From: Phoronis australis
Lineage: Eukaryota; Phoronida; Phoronidae
Assembly: GCA_002633005.1 (NCBI GenBank)
Contig: NMRA01000008.1
Location: 1,933,456 to 1,997,455 of the forward strand
Reading direction: 5' to 3'
Length of the DNA: 64,000 nucleotides
Shown here: positions 1-55,100 of the stretch, one piece after another
How positions within the stretch are numbered: the stretch's first letter is position 1
Layout of the letters: every line of letters begins with the position of its first letter
Made by a program: the position numbers and the translations under genes
Notes under the pieces: generated by a model
What the model was told of the DNA's origin: nothing
Seen by the model: the letters and a program-made list of their open reading frames with translations, nothing else
The model's database searches: none

Positions 1-137
1 GACAAAAGTTTGAATTAAGCACTATATAATTCTGGTAAGAAGTGTGTCTACATTTGCCAGAGTCTGACCAGTTCTGTTAAAGTCGTCTACACTATTTTGA
101 AAATTACTGGTCTTAACAAAACAACACGCAACCGTAC

Positions 138-41811
<41,674 letters not shown>

Positions 41812-41900
41812 GCTTTACAAATGGCGGGCGGAAATGCGCACAGCTCTCGGGATCTAGTTCTAAATGCGACCGTTAGGGAAATCGAGACTGTACGCCACTG
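41812..41900 (-). promoter_or_regulatory. SNRNP200 proximal promoter/5'UTR candidate
   Basis: Immediately upstream of the start codon, the minus strand reads TTCCGCCCGCCATTTG. It contains an ETS-like CCGC/GGAA element and a YY1-like CCGCCATTT, both typical of housekeeping, TATA-less animal promoters. No TATA box is visible. The transcription start cannot be placed from sequence alone. Confidence 0.4.
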
Positions 41901-42412
41901 CTCCAACTGCCCGGGGGGTCAAGAGCACTCAACACGATGTACATACTTTGGAACTTCATCGGTCTCGGCGCAAGGCGCGGATAACCGAGAGAAACAATTT
42001 ACTGAGAGACTGAGAACACACATATATTCTGTGACAATTCTATTGATGGTATCTATGATGGCTAAATTATTCTCCCGGCGCCTGATTTTCCGGCTGACAA
42101 ATGACGAGTCAGTGACGATACCTCCCATTTTTTACTTTTCTTCTCTTGATAATCACCAAAAATGTTAGATTTTCGAAAAGAATTTTGCTTGTGTGCGGAG
42201 CAGATCTGCTTCCTGAAAACTTTGACAAGTCCGTTTGTAGGCTACATTCACTTTGACGACACTCCCATGAAAATTTCATAGTAAAAATATTCAAAATTCC
42301 ATGAAAAAATATAATATCAACTTAAGAGGCTGGTGCTGCGTTTTTTTGTCTTTTTACTGCAATTAGTCTTAATTTGTTCCTTAGGTCTACCTTGATTAAT
42401 GAATGTTATTCT

Positions 42413-43974
42413 GCATGTGGAGAATTTCTCGTTTACACTCTGGCCCGCCAGATTCCCCGGGCTCAGTCAGCAATTTTTCATCAGTTCGCCCTTTGTATTG
42501 ATGTAGATCTGAGCTAATGAATTGGAAAGGTAATATCTAGCATTGTCTCAACAACGATGGTTGTTATTACACCCAAATAGGGTTTCTCTGGGATTTGCAA
42601 AGAGATATAGCCTGCAACTGTAGAGAGTAGTTTTAACTTGGTACATTTTAAATATTACAAATTGACTAAAAAGTTAAGTTGGTGTGTTTACTTTGACCGA
42701 GGACCACTTCCCAATGGGAACGATATGCATGGGTTCGGTGTTTATTGATGACAGAGCCACCAGGTACGTCTGCACAGATTCTACCTACAACTGTGTGCTG
42801 GTGCTGAAACCCATGTGATCACTGAGTTCCATTGAAGCACTACTACAGTTTCTTTGTTAGACCCATCTCTACGCAGTGGGGTGCCTTGGATACTTTAAAA
42901 CAGACGGGTTTCACTGAACCCGCTCCTTGTAAACAAAAGCTACATGGAGCGTTGAAATGCACCGACGATTGCAAAGCAATTCCAGTAGTGTTTTTAATAA
43001 CGTAAAATGGCCATTAAACGGCACAGAATACATATTGAACCTATTCAAAGCAAAGCGTCGTCTTCTCTCTAAGAACAATGTCCGGCAAATAAATGAAAAT
43101 CCGCAAAGGAACTCTAAAGATATAGACGCAGGCATAACTCACTTTTTTGAGGAAAAAAAATTTCCATTCGGAGGCACAGCAGTGGTCCAATTGATGTCGA
43201 GTTGAAAATAGGACTACACCGTCCACGCCAAATTGTGACCTCGGCGCAAGGGCGGTTAAAAGTAGATATGGTTGAACACAGATGTGACTAAGACGAACGC
43301 GGAGCGTTGAAATTTGCCCACGATAGCACTGCAAAAAGTGTGCTTCAATGAGTATGTTTAGAATTACAAGAATATCCATTACATCATGATGTCACACATG
43401 ATATTGCGTCCAACCCATCCGAATTGAAAAGGTGACCATCTTCAAAACACAACTCATTTGCAGAATTTCATGAAAGTAAGCTAACGAAATCATGAGATCG
43501 GACAGACTTAAAAAAAAAAAATAATATTAGGTGCCACGGCTGTAGCCCGATTTCTCATCTCTTGCCATTGCCGTTTTTCATGAGATTATAATAAAACGGT
43601 TGGCTACAATCTAGTGCTCTTCTCATGCAGAGATACAGAGAGGCAGAGAGGCAGAGAGGCAAACAGTGCCGTGGCGGATTTAGAGGGGGGCCAAGGGGAC
43701 CATGCCCCTCCCCCCCAAAAAAAATTCTCGCAGATTCCATTTGCCAGTTTCAGCCCAGGCTGATGCCAGGGGCAAAACTCCAGCAGGCCGGCCGCGGGGG
43801 CTAATAGCTTACTCTACCCTGGTCCCCAGGCCCTGAGTCTAGCTATTAGCTTTCCATTTCATTAGCTCAGAACTATATCAATACAAAGGGCGAGCTGAAT
43901 ATGCATCATAAAGTTGTCTGGGGCTGAGGGAATCTGGGTGATGACCAGTGATAAGCAAGAAATTCTCCACATGC
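42413..43974. repeat. 1.56-kb segment bounded by ~130-bp inverted repeats
   Basis: The left arm (42413-42540) contains GCATGTGGAGAATTTCT, CAGATTCCCC and CGCCCTTTGTATTGATGTAG. The right arm (43849-43974) is its reverse complement with roughly 80 percent visible identity. The interior includes the candidate AUP1 exon 1, a short AGAGGCAGAG run (43625-43660) and no transposase. It may be a mobile element or an inverted duplication. Confidence 0.6.
42729..42763 (+). CDS. AUP1: Candidate first coding exon of AUP1
   Basis: An ATG followed by 11 full codons plus two bases (MGSVFIDDRAT, then AG) ends at a GTACGT donor. Its phase fits the next exon at 46184, giving an R-F-P junction where human AUP1 has H-R-L-P just before the membrane hairpin. 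With it the protein would be 405 aa, close to human AUP1 (410 aa). The exon is short, sequence support is weak, and it sits between inverted repeats, so another upstream exon could be the true start. Confidence 0.38.
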
Positions 43975-44529
43975 TCCTGGCGGCGCGCTGCACGCTCAGA
44001 ACTTGCAGTTATTACTGTAGCGCCCTCTACAATAACGTTTTAACGAAATTATATCGCCTTCTTGTTTCATTTTGTTTTTGTTTGTCGAGGATGTGATGTT
44101 TTCCAACAAACCATAAAGGAAGCTATGCCTGCTGTTGAAATAAAGGATTTATTCCACACTAACAGGTATTTCGTCATTGTTCCTTGAGATATGCAGGGAT
44201 TCTTGTGTGCCGATATTGACTAGAGATCAATTATTATAGGGGAAATGCTTTCAGCCCTGCAACAAAAGTTACTCTCTCTGCATGTTCAATTTTAAGTCAA
44301 CTCAAATCAAGACTCGAGTCAATTTATTTAGTCGGTTTAAGTAAAGCAAGAGAAAACTTTAGCCACAGGCTAGTATACTGACAAATAAATACATAAGTAA
44401 ATAAAATAAACAAATGCGAAGTTAAAACAAATATTTAAAATGCTAGATTAAAATTATTAGCAAGGAGAGATTATGTTCGAATTCAAGAAATCACAGGATC
44501 TCCACTTGCAGGGAGGCCTAGTCCATGTG

Positions 44530-45110
44530 TTTGCGTATTGATTATTGTACAAATGTCTTTAAATGCAGGCTCGGTTTCGCCTCCTCTGATAAAGAGTTCC
44601 ATAAATTAGAGCCATAGGCTCTGAAAGATCACAGACCTTAACGAGTGGTTATGCGCCAGGGAATGTTTGTCCTGTTGGATTGAATGAGCTCAAATTATAT
44701 GGGGTCCTGTGAATTGTGAGAAGGTCCCACAGAAATGGGGGTGACAATTGGTTTAAAATTTTGAAAGCTTCTTTTGGAATCATTATCTGTTTACAAAGAT
44801 CAAGAGTAGGCAGATTAGCTCTCTGTAATAGTGTTTCTTATGAGCTAGAAAAATCATCAAGTACAAATCGCAGGGCCCTATATTGAACTCGTTCAATCCT
44901 ATTTTTATTGACTTGGCCACAAAAATGCCAGATTAAAGCACAGTAAAGAAACTGGGATAAAATAAAATATCGAAAATCATCATCTGGATACTAAAGTCTA
45001 GCCAGACGCTGTAAAACGTTGAGCTGAGCTCCTGCCTTTTGGCATAAAACATGGTTGTCAAAACTCTGGTCCCTCCAATTAATTTAACGTCCACCTCACT
45101 GTTGATTTTG
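44530..45110 (-). pseudogene. Decayed non-LTR retrotransposon (LINE) reverse-transcriptase 3' end
   Basis: Minus-strand frames, broken by stops and frameshifts, carry the conserved C-terminal RT region of CR1/jockey-type LINEs: AGAQLNVLQRLARL, YCALIWHFCGQVNKNRIERV, QYRALRFVLDDFSSS, FKILNQLSPPFLWDLLTI and a final YGSNLWNSLSEEAKPSLHLK (in a shifted frame). At least three disablements are visible, so it is dead. Confidence 0.75.
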
Positions 45111-45156
45111 GCTTCAGGGATATTCCTGACCAGATTTGAACCTGTGCCTGTGCCAG

Positions 45157-45362
45157 GGCACACCTGATGATTAAAAATGTGCCTTTTTCAAAAAGTTGTG
45201 CCCAGCAAACTTACTGTAATTAAAGTGGTAACATATGAAACAGAAACCCCCAAGGGCAATAGATATAAGAACAGAGTCATGTTTTAACCACCTGGCTGTA
45301 AGTTGACTACTAGTAGAATCTTGCATTTTTGAAGGAGTGTTGCATTTTAAAAGGTGTGCCCG
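45157..45362. repeat. Dispersed repeat, copy 1 (inverted relative to 48183-48366)
   Basis: Shares TAATTAAAGTGGTAACATAT, GAAACAGAAACCCCCAAGGG and CTGTAAGTTGACTA with the reverse complement of 48183-48366. It lies just upstream of the LINE fragment and may be part of a larger element. Confidence 0.6.
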
Positions 45363-45855
45363 GGCTGCGCACTGCTGCAATGTGCTTCTGCCTTTTTATT
45401 TTTATATGCTAATGAAGCAAAGGCGCAGTCCATGAATATCCTTGCATGTTGCAGTAACTTGCACTTGACTCCTAACTACTTGAGTTGTCCGACTCCTTCA
45501 CTCAGTCAATCCTGTTGTGTCGTGAATGTGCACGCTTTTTGTGACTTGTCTTATCATGACTGATGCCGACTTCTGCTCAAAAAACCTGGGGCATCCAAAC
45601 CATTCAGCTGCTTTTTGGCAATTAGCCTAATCAATTTATTTTACACCCGGAGCCAGAAATTTGCAACAATTCTTGCTTTTTGAAGCTTTATTGTCCCGTG
45701 TCCCACTGGAGCACCAGAATGTCCTACTTTTTGACACGCTGAAAGAAATTTGATTATTTGTGTGTATTTTTGTGCTTTACCACACAATTTACCTAATCAT
45801 TTTCTATTCCAGAATAAAATGTTAATATATTCAGTGAACCTTCGGGCAGAAAGTC

Positions 45856-45915
45856 TTTGGCAGATTGATTAAGGGACTGAACTCTTGAGCTGGGGGTCAC
45901 TGGTTCGATTACGAT
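45856..45915 (+). repeat. tRNA-like SINE relic
   Basis: TTTGGCAGATTGATTAAGGG (A-box-like) is followed by CACTGGTTCGATTACG (B-box-like) about 35 nt later. No closed cloverleaf forms. Confidence 0.4.
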
Positions 45916-46183
45916 TTGGACCAAAACTTTGATTTTACCACACTGTTTTGTCTGAGTTGGACTTCCACTTTATTCACCTTAATTATTCTTATACGATTGA
46001 AAGTGACTTATCGGTTCCTCAATTGATTTTTTGTTTTCTCAATTTAAACTATAACTTTATAAATAACCATTTGCTTAGCTGCTATTGTGTTGAAAGTAGA
46101 TTTCAACGTAAGATTCAATGTTCCAGTTGGTGGATACGGTGCTCAATCGTCACACTTCTAAGTGTTATCTTTGCTACATTCAG

Positions 46184-49100
46184 GTTTCCAAGAGGACTTT
46201 CGCTGCTGCCTGTGCTGCTGTATTTTCCTCTTGGTCTGTGCCTCACTGTTCTCAGATTTTTCATTGGTGCTCATATGTTTCTCATCTCGTGCGTTCTACC
46301 CAAGACATGGATGGTCAGGCGGTAAGCTTTTAACCTGTATTTTAACTTCTATATATTTGGGACCTGAGGCATATAGAATGCATCATGATACCGAGTCTCA
46401 AAGAAATTACCGATTTAATTTTGATTTTCCCCACCCATAAACGTCACGCATTCGTTTCTGAATTTTGATTATTTTTTATTTTTGAAGTTCCATGCCTAGA
46501 AAAATAAGTTTTTTTTACTTTAATACATTTATTACAAAAGACAGGTATAAAATAATACAAACATATACAACACAACACAACAACGTACAGAACTGTACAG
46601 AAAAGCGAGAAAGCATTTCATAGTTACTTCCAAGTTAAAAATAAGGAAAATAAGTTGATATTTTGGTGCTTTCAGCTTTGTTCTCCGTGTGATGTGTATT
46701 GTAATGGGTATTATCGTTACTCAAGATGGAGTTGCCTCCTCGTCTGTGAAATGTATGGTAGCCAACAACATCTGCATCTTGGATCATTTGGCTGTTGAGT
46801 TGATTGTACCACACATTATGGTAAGAATGTTTCAGTACCTTATTTGGTCAATCCGGTGTAACAGCCTAAACTGCAATTTTCACTCATAGTGCTGTGCAGT
46901 TGGAGAACATTTCTGGCCTCATTTCTGTGCCTTTTCTTTTCACATATTGCTGTGTTGCTACTCTACACTGTTATAAATATGTAAATCTTCAACCGGCATG
47001 GAAATATGGATCACAAAATTTTTAAGTCTGGTCTATATGCCACCTGCTGGTCACATCGCGTTGCCTAATAAACATAAGTGCAAAAAGATTTCTGCCCCCA
47101 ACTGGGACACGAACCCAGTACCTTCTGCTAATTTTTCAAGAATGCAGACAAGGTGTTTGCATTAGAAAGCAGTGGCTGGTTGCCTGAAATGCTGCTGTCT
47201 CAAACAGGTACTCCTTTATGTTCCTAAAGTCTTCTGCGCATTTGTATCACTTTGCTTTTACTACTGACATTTTCTAAACAAAGTATCTTAAAACACTTTT
47301 TCAATGTCAGAGAATAAATGGAGCTTAGGCTTTAAATAAGGGGCATCCCATGAGAAGGTTCCGGCTGTTTAATTTCAATAATATTAAAAAATTCTATGTA
47401 CTCTGGGTCCCCACAGGAAATTAGGTCGCAAACTTGTCGCATAGATATCGCTTATTAAGGCGAGTATTCACAAAGGTTTCAATGAGTCATTTTACGGATA
47501 ATTTATGCATTTGCCATACTTATTGACATAATATTAACTTCAAAACGTTAATATTCTAGCCAATCACATGCGATCACCATAAGCGAATAGAGAGTCTAGT
47601 AACTGTAAGTTTCGCCACTAGAACTTGGCTTTAACGTAACGAGAAAGATCTACAGGTGAATTTGGGGGCATTCGATAAGGAAGGAGATCAGAGCTTTGAT
47701 GAACATATGTATGAACGTTTCTTGGCTGGAGGATCTGTCGTCTGATCAGATGGCATGTTTACTCTGTATAAATGCTGTGGTCATTGTTTCAGCCCAGTGT
47801 GTATGACCTTCCTTCGACAATGAATTGGCTCCTTGGATACGTGGAGATGGGGGTGAAACAGGGGAGACAATGCCTCATAGACCAAGCGTCACAACACTGT
47901 CAAGGTATGTAGCTGTGGGCGAAATGTTGTCTCTCAGTAGTTTGTGGCTTCGGCAACATTTTGGTTTGCAATGTGTGGAATATCTGTCATCGAAGCCCTC
48001 TTTTGACTGGGAATGTGGGTGTTTGTTCTTTGTTTACATTATTTGGTTTCATTCTGCGTTGGGTAATGGGCCATCCACAATCCATTAGAATGTGATGTAT
48101 TCGTCAGTACCGTAAGCAGAGATATTCCTGGACTGCGCCTTTGCGCCATTAGCGCTTAAAAATTAAAGACACAAGTTCATTGCAGCAGTGCGCCCCCCCC
48201 TCCGCTACATCTTTTAAAAAGCAACACTCCTTCAAAATTGCAAGATTCTAGTCAACTTACAGCCAGCCAGGCTAAACATGACTGTTCTTATATCAACTGC
48301 CCTTGGGTGTTTCTGTTTCATGTGTTACCACTTTAATTACACTTTTTATCATCAGGTGTGACCCAAGGGCACTACTTCAAACCTGGTCAGGAATATCCTT
48401 GCATAAGCATGAGGCCAGTGATTTATTTTTTGGCCTTAAAGTGGAATTTGCAGAGTAATTGCCTGTATAAATCTCTGGTTATTTGGCCAAACAAATTAAA
48501 AAAGCTACATATTAGGACAGAATATGAAATGAAATTTAAAAGTGTGTTGTTAAATGTTTCAAAGACCGAATTTTGTGGGGAAAACCACTGAGCTGTGTCT
48601 AGTAAGTAGCGTGACCTGCTGCTCAGAAATAACATAGTATGACGCTATCTATCTGTGCATGCGAGGAACGTCATTAGTGCCAAGGTCATCCTTTTGCATT
48701 TTTTTTTATATAATTATACAAATTATCTGTGGAATAAGAAATCAATACAATTTTACTGCAGCTTGGTTAGTGTAGGAGATGTAAAATAACAATTATTGTT
48801 ACTGTTATGTTTTTCGTTTCTGCTATAGTTTTGGGCATGCAGAACTCGTTTAAACAAACTTCTGCTGAAAGTTTTTTTTTCTTTTCAAGTACTAGGATTT
48901 CAAATTTTTTTTGGTATTTTGCATTTTTATAAACAGTACCTTTGGTTTTTTAGTCAACACCCATGTGTGGCTTTGTAATTATGATATCATCCAGACTGTT
49001 GATGTCGTACACTTTCAGTTTCATCGTTTGAGAAGATATTTTCCGCATTTAGTGACCTCTGTGTTCAGCGTTGTAAGTGCCACACACCAATGCAAGCGAT

Positions 49101-52100
49101 GTCTATATGCTCACATAACACTATGACACCATGCTGTCTTAAATGTGACTGTAGATTATTCATTCCTCGTGTATTTGTATCTCACCATGCAGAATCATCA
49201 ATACCTATATTTGCTCATCCGGAAGGCGCCTCCACCAGTGGAAAGAAAGGTCTTCTTAAATTCAGGTATATTATATTTGGTGTAACGGACCTCTTTAGTG
49301 CAGATTTCTACAGCTTTTCATGAAGGTCTGTGTGTATCTATGTATGACAATTATCCACTTAATTAGCACAAAAATGTCAAACTTGACATTGTCCTAGGTT
49401 GATAACTGTGCTTCAAACAATGGGAACCTTACCAAATGTTTTTATTTCACATCTACACAGTACAAACTATGCTTATAATAGACTGAAAAATTTTTAATCT
49501 TTATTTTTATGGAGAGCTTTGACAAAATGAAATTGCACTCTGTGGCCAAACTGTGTGCTAAATCTGTGAAGAATTTGGGTACTGTTAGATTATCAATGTA
49601 ATCCTATTAGTAGTAAGTCAGACTAAAATTTTTTTCACTCTTTTTGTTTTTTCCAAATATATGTCACCGCTGTTGTGACCAACATGACACGATCTTGTTA
49701 TATATTTCGGGTGAAAAATTGAGCCTACTTTCCAAAGTGCAGGGTTTTTGTGAAAATGTGCTCGAGTGAACTTTTTGGTAATAATTTTTTGATTGGTCGT
49801 CGAATGGCGCAATTGTTTTCAACTCTCTAATCAAATTCTGTCCTAGGGTTCAGACACTGAACTTAGACTAAATGCGGAGATGCTCTGAATTTCCAAGAGT
49901 ATCTATTGATCTCAGAAATCCTGTTTGAGGCATTGTGCCTGAACTTGTTGATGTACTTTTAATGCTGTAAATGTCTTATCTTGCAGTACATGGCCATTTT
50001 CACTTGGTGTTCCTGTTCTGCCGGTAAGATCTCTCATTTTTATTCCAAAATGGTTTTCCTAGCGTATAGTTGATTATTTTCACACTGTACACTGTATTGA
50101 TGCATGTAATGAAATTGATATTTATTATTATTATACCATTGAAAGTATAATTTTTTGTACTGCAGCAGTCAGCCCTAACACTAAGTTCTGTCAGATTCAG
50201 TTATTCTGAAAGAAATAACCAGCAGAACATTTTTAACAATTGAGACTGTTGTATTGGTTTCTTTTGAGGGAAATGTAACTGTGGTTGTGATTGGTCAGTT
50301 TTACTGATGCAAGCTTGGCTGTTGTTGGTTTAATAGATATAAACAAGTTTTCTATAGGTTTATACTGTCTTGTTAACAACTTGTCAGCAATTGGTGCTGA
50401 GGTTTGTCATTTAACCACAGCAGGTGGATTACTCGGCAGGTGCGTTGAGGTTATATGTCCAGTCTTCTGTAAATGTTAGTTGTAATATTTTCACGACATT
50501 GCAAACTGACCCATTCCCTTTACTGAGGAAACACACCATTTGCTGGGAGCATTGTTCCTTGGTTGGTCTGTGCTACATACTGTTATGATTCCTTAATTTA
50601 AAACATCCCATTCTTCAATTTGGCACCCCAAAACTTATATTTCGCATTTTTACGTGGATGCATATTGCTGTCACCTCTGTCTGGGCATCTGGGTGTTTGG
50701 ACGAATGGTCATCTGGCGTCCACTGCTGTATCTCCAAAACCCCTTGTAGGATGTTATTGAAATTTGGCAGGTGTGTTCTTATGGGGCTGACAACAGATTA
50801 CAACAAGTTTCGGACCGACTCGATTACTACTGTGACCCCTAGTGGCAATTTTATTTTTTCACGTTTAACTCTGTATCTTCAAAAGTCCTCAATGGATTTT
50901 CATGAAATTTGGCTCTGAGGTATCTATTAATGAGATGACACTATCCTCCCGTTTTCAGATGGATTCGAGGTATTTTGCACCATCTAGTGGCTGTTTTTAC
51001 TGTTTTCATCAACCCTTTTATCAACCAAACTACTCTAAGGATGGTTGTGAAAACTGGCATATATGTGAAGAGGACTGTTGACAATGATTTTGCAAAGACT
51101 CCGACTTGTGTGGCACCTCTTAGTGGCAGTTTTGTTTTTTGTTGCGCCTATAGCTGTATCTTCTAAAACCACTGAAGGATCTTTATTAAATTTAGCAAGT
51201 TAGTGTTTTTATATGAAGTTGTCAATGGAAGACGACAACTTTCAGACAGATCCGACAAACCCTGTGCCCGCTAGTGGCAATTTTATTTTTTTCCTTTTTC
51301 CTCTGTTTCTCTGAAGTTCCTTGACGGATTTTTACGAAATTTGGTAAATAACTTTCTGTTAAAGAAACTGACATTTCCCCGTTTTCGGATGGACTTGACT
51401 TATTTTGCGCCATGTAGTTATTGAAAAGATGTTTTTTACTTATGAATTAATTTTGTCTCCATTTACTTGTGAATATATTGACCAAAATAAAGTTCTCATT
51501 TGTATCTAAATCATGAATCACACAATCTCACATCTTAAGGACGAGAAGTAGTTTTTCTAAGTCCAAAACTCAGAAATTTGCCTTGACATCATCTGACACT
51601 TGTTACCCAAATATCTTTGCTTTCAGATTTTGGTACATGTAACGCGACCTTCCTTAATCAATATCAAACCAGTAAGTACAGTTACTTGAAATTCATGTAC
51701 TATGTCACAAGTATTGTGCATAGTGGAGCTCTGTTGTGGCATGTTTAGGTCGAAATTTTGCTTTGTTTGTGTCTTAGTGTATAGTTACGAGTATGTTGCT
51801 ACTTACTGAAAACATATTTGAAACTTTACATCTAGACAAAGTGTTTCTATATAGATTTTGACAATCTTTAAAATCAGTTTGTCTACAATATACTGACTTT
51901 TTTAACATGGTGAGTTGGAGATTGTAATATTGTATGATTACATTTGGAGCAATGTTTTTTACAGATAGCTTGATGAGTGAGCATAAATTTGTGTGATATG
52001 AGTTATTCCAGATTCAGCAAAATGTCACTCAGGCTATCGTCTGCTCAGTTAACTGGCAATTGATTTTGGATAGATGCTACACATTTACATTTATATATCT

Positions 52101-55100
52101 ATGATGAACTGAGGCACACATATATCTATGATAAACTGAGACACACACATATGTGTCTATGAGAAATTGAGACACACATATGTCTATGATAAACTGAAAC
52201 ACACACATATCTATGATAAACTGAGACACGTATATCTATGAGAAACTGAGACACATGTATATCTATGATGAATTGAAACACACACGTCTTTGATAAACTG
52301 AACCACACATATATCTGTGATAAACTGAGACACACGTATATCTATGATAAGCTGAGCTTCTTTCTGCTCAAAATACTACTAAAGAGAACTTCATGAACTG
52401 GCGGAGCTGCTTTGGATGACCGAGATCCTGCAGTCCCTTGTGTTTATGACATCTTGTACTATGCATGAAAAGGTCAGTGGATTGGTTCGGCAACCATGTT
52501 CATTCATGGTATTATTACTGGGTATACATTATAGCCTTTACCATTTACTATTTCCCTGTAGGGGTTCATATTAATGTTCTTGAGTTACTCTTGACTAGTT
52601 GCATAATGGTGTTGTAATGTTCTTGCTTTTCAGTCAATTCTCGGAGGGCGATGGTGGGTTGATGTATTCTGGTTTATGTTTGTCCCCTTCACGCAGTTTC
52701 ACCTCAAGTAAGTGCTTTTGTGACATGTTGAAATAGCACCGCTTTGCTTTACGAATTGTTTCTCTGCAATAAAATCAGTTCAGTTGTCCCTTGACTGAAT
52801 GCTACAATGCACAAGTTGAGGTTTAAGCGAGTAACACTAATATGGCCTTTTGCGTATAGAGCAGTAACAACTAGGCGATTATTTGTGGGGTGCTGCGAGC
52901 TTCAGATAGGGCACTTTTTAGTTTTTGTAACATTTATCAATCATATGCACAAGTACAACGACATATAACAATAATATAATCGTACATGTTTCACACATGC
53001 ATTCACTCATCACTTTCATTCCGCACGGGTTGCTTACAGCAATATTTTCTTGATGCAAATATTTATAAAAGTATTAAAACACGTGCTCACCAGTCCACAA
53101 ACCATTTGACAGTTTTCAGTGTAAATGTGTTTTTCTAAGTTGCAATACTTATTGAATCGATGGTCTTGCATTCTCAGCAATTTGTACTTGGTCAATGTTA
53201 ATAATAAATTACAACTGGTTGTTTTAATATTACTTTTTCATCCATTACATTCTCATTATTTGGGAAGCACCACAAACCAACACTGGTCCAAAACAATCAT
53301 GTGAAAGGGCAAGTAACGTAATACAAAATAAATGTAACAAAGATTTGGCTCTCATCACAGAATTTAGCATGGGAGGCAGCCTCGTATGTCGAGTTAGACT
53401 GGAGGGGGCTTAAAGCAAAAATGGTCCAGCATTTGGATTTTAGTTAAGCTTGCCACTATACTGTGAATGTTATGCTTGCTCCAGGTTTTTACCAATGATT
53501 GATCGACAAGAGAATGAGGAGGTGTCCGACTTTACAAAGAGAGTTCAAGGACTGATGAGTACTGAACTTGGAGTTGTCTCCACTGTCTATACCAGTGCTG
53601 ACAAGGTGGAATATGCCAAAAGAATTATGTTCACCAACAACAGGATCACTAGAGATGATGGTCCAGGTATCAGTAGTAGTGCTAAATTGCCCGTGCTGCT
53701 AATATGGGTCAAATTGTTTGGGCCTCGGGGAAAATTCTTGTAACATTGTTGTAAAAATGCACTCAAGTTTTCACGCTACATTTGATATCAGTTTCATGGC
53801 ATTATTTCAGGCCATGTTGACTCCGGACTCAGTCATTGTATGTGCTCATTGAAACAAGGCAATTAACAGAAAATGCGTCTAGCATAACTCACCAGTGCTT
53901 TACATTATGTTGTAAGTTTATTGTACTTGATCTCTACACCATCTATCTGACACAGGTCCAACTACCACACCCGCTGCACCGTCCCCGTCACGCATGACAC
54001 GTCTGGACTCCATGGCACAGCAAGTACAGGCAGTTTTACCACAGGTTCCCCTCCATGTCATAAAGGCTGACCTTGGTACGTTGTCTACAGGTTGTGCTTT
54101 AGTTACAGTAATTCAAATTACCGCAGTCATGAAACATCTTTACATAAAACATTGAAATTTTGTGCTTTTTTGATGCTAATAATGTTATGTGTGACCTATG
54201 TGTGCATATGTGTTTCAGGTCAGACAAGTGATGTAGATATCACAATAACCAATATTTTAGAGGGTCGTGTGAAGTATAGCCCAGTCAAGTTTGGGCAAGA
54301 CAGTCCACCTCCTGTTGTTGTGCAGCCTTCAGCAGCAACGGTAGGTCTTGGTCTGTGTGGTGTGGTGGCAGGTCTCTGTCTGTGTGGTGTGGTGGCAGGT
54401 CTCTGTCTGTGTGGTGTGGTGGCAGGTCTCTGTCTGTGTGGTGTGGTGGCAGGTCTCTGTCTGTGGATTTTCATTTGTGGATTGAGAGTAACTAGGAAAC
54501 GCTTGTCCAGCTTGTCTTTTGTTAAGTGAATAGTACTGTTTCATGCTCTATGTCGAGTTGTTACTTGTTCTGTATCGGTTAATGTTCATTCAGTCAAGGG
54601 CCCACTTCTAAGTTTTTGAAACAGTCTCGTCAGGCCACGGCTGTTTGGCTACAGTAACCCCAACGCATATGGTAAAATAAACTTTTACACAATAATATCC
54701 TTGTTTATTTGTGACACTCGAAATGTTCTCATGTAGAGTATTTCTTTTGCATATCAAGACTCGGGTCGTCACGTAGTCTTGTGTGTTGAAATTTGTACAT
54801 CTACAGTCTCGTTAGGTGACAGCTGTTTGGCTACAGTAACCAGAACACATGTGGTAAAATAATATTTCTCATATAGAGTATTTCTTTTGCATATAGAGAT
54901 GCAGGTCATCATGTAGTCAGTGCATTGGAATTTATGTAACTGTCATCTACAGAGTTTAAGGGGGATGCAGTAGCTTTTTGAATCAATATTCTGTTTAACA
55001 ACAGAAAGTTGATATTGAAAATCATGAGCCATTTTTCTCGTTCAACTTTCATTTGCCTATTTTTTAATCCACAATTTCAATTTCAGCCCAAAAAATCAAA

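Larger units (their letters stand above)
41812..46183. other. Intergenic region between SNRNP200 and AUP1 (includes candidate AUP1 exon 1)
   Basis: About 4.4 kb between divergent genes. It holds the SNRNP200 promoter, a 1.56-kb segment bounded by ~130-bp inverted repeats (42413-43974), the candidate AUP1 first exon within it, a decayed LINE 3' end (44530-45110), one arm of a dispersed repeat (45157-45362) and a tRNA-like relic (45856-45915). The open frames here (for example 41725-42168 and 43041-43379) show no family resemblance and are treated as chance. Confidence 0.6.

Noticed and set aside
45948-46325. Whole 125-residue ORF as the AUP1 N-terminus
   Set aside because: Only the part from 46184 matches AUP1; an acceptor (TACATTCAG) precedes it, and the upstream 78 residues have no resemblance and include a tyrosine/leucine-rich chance run.
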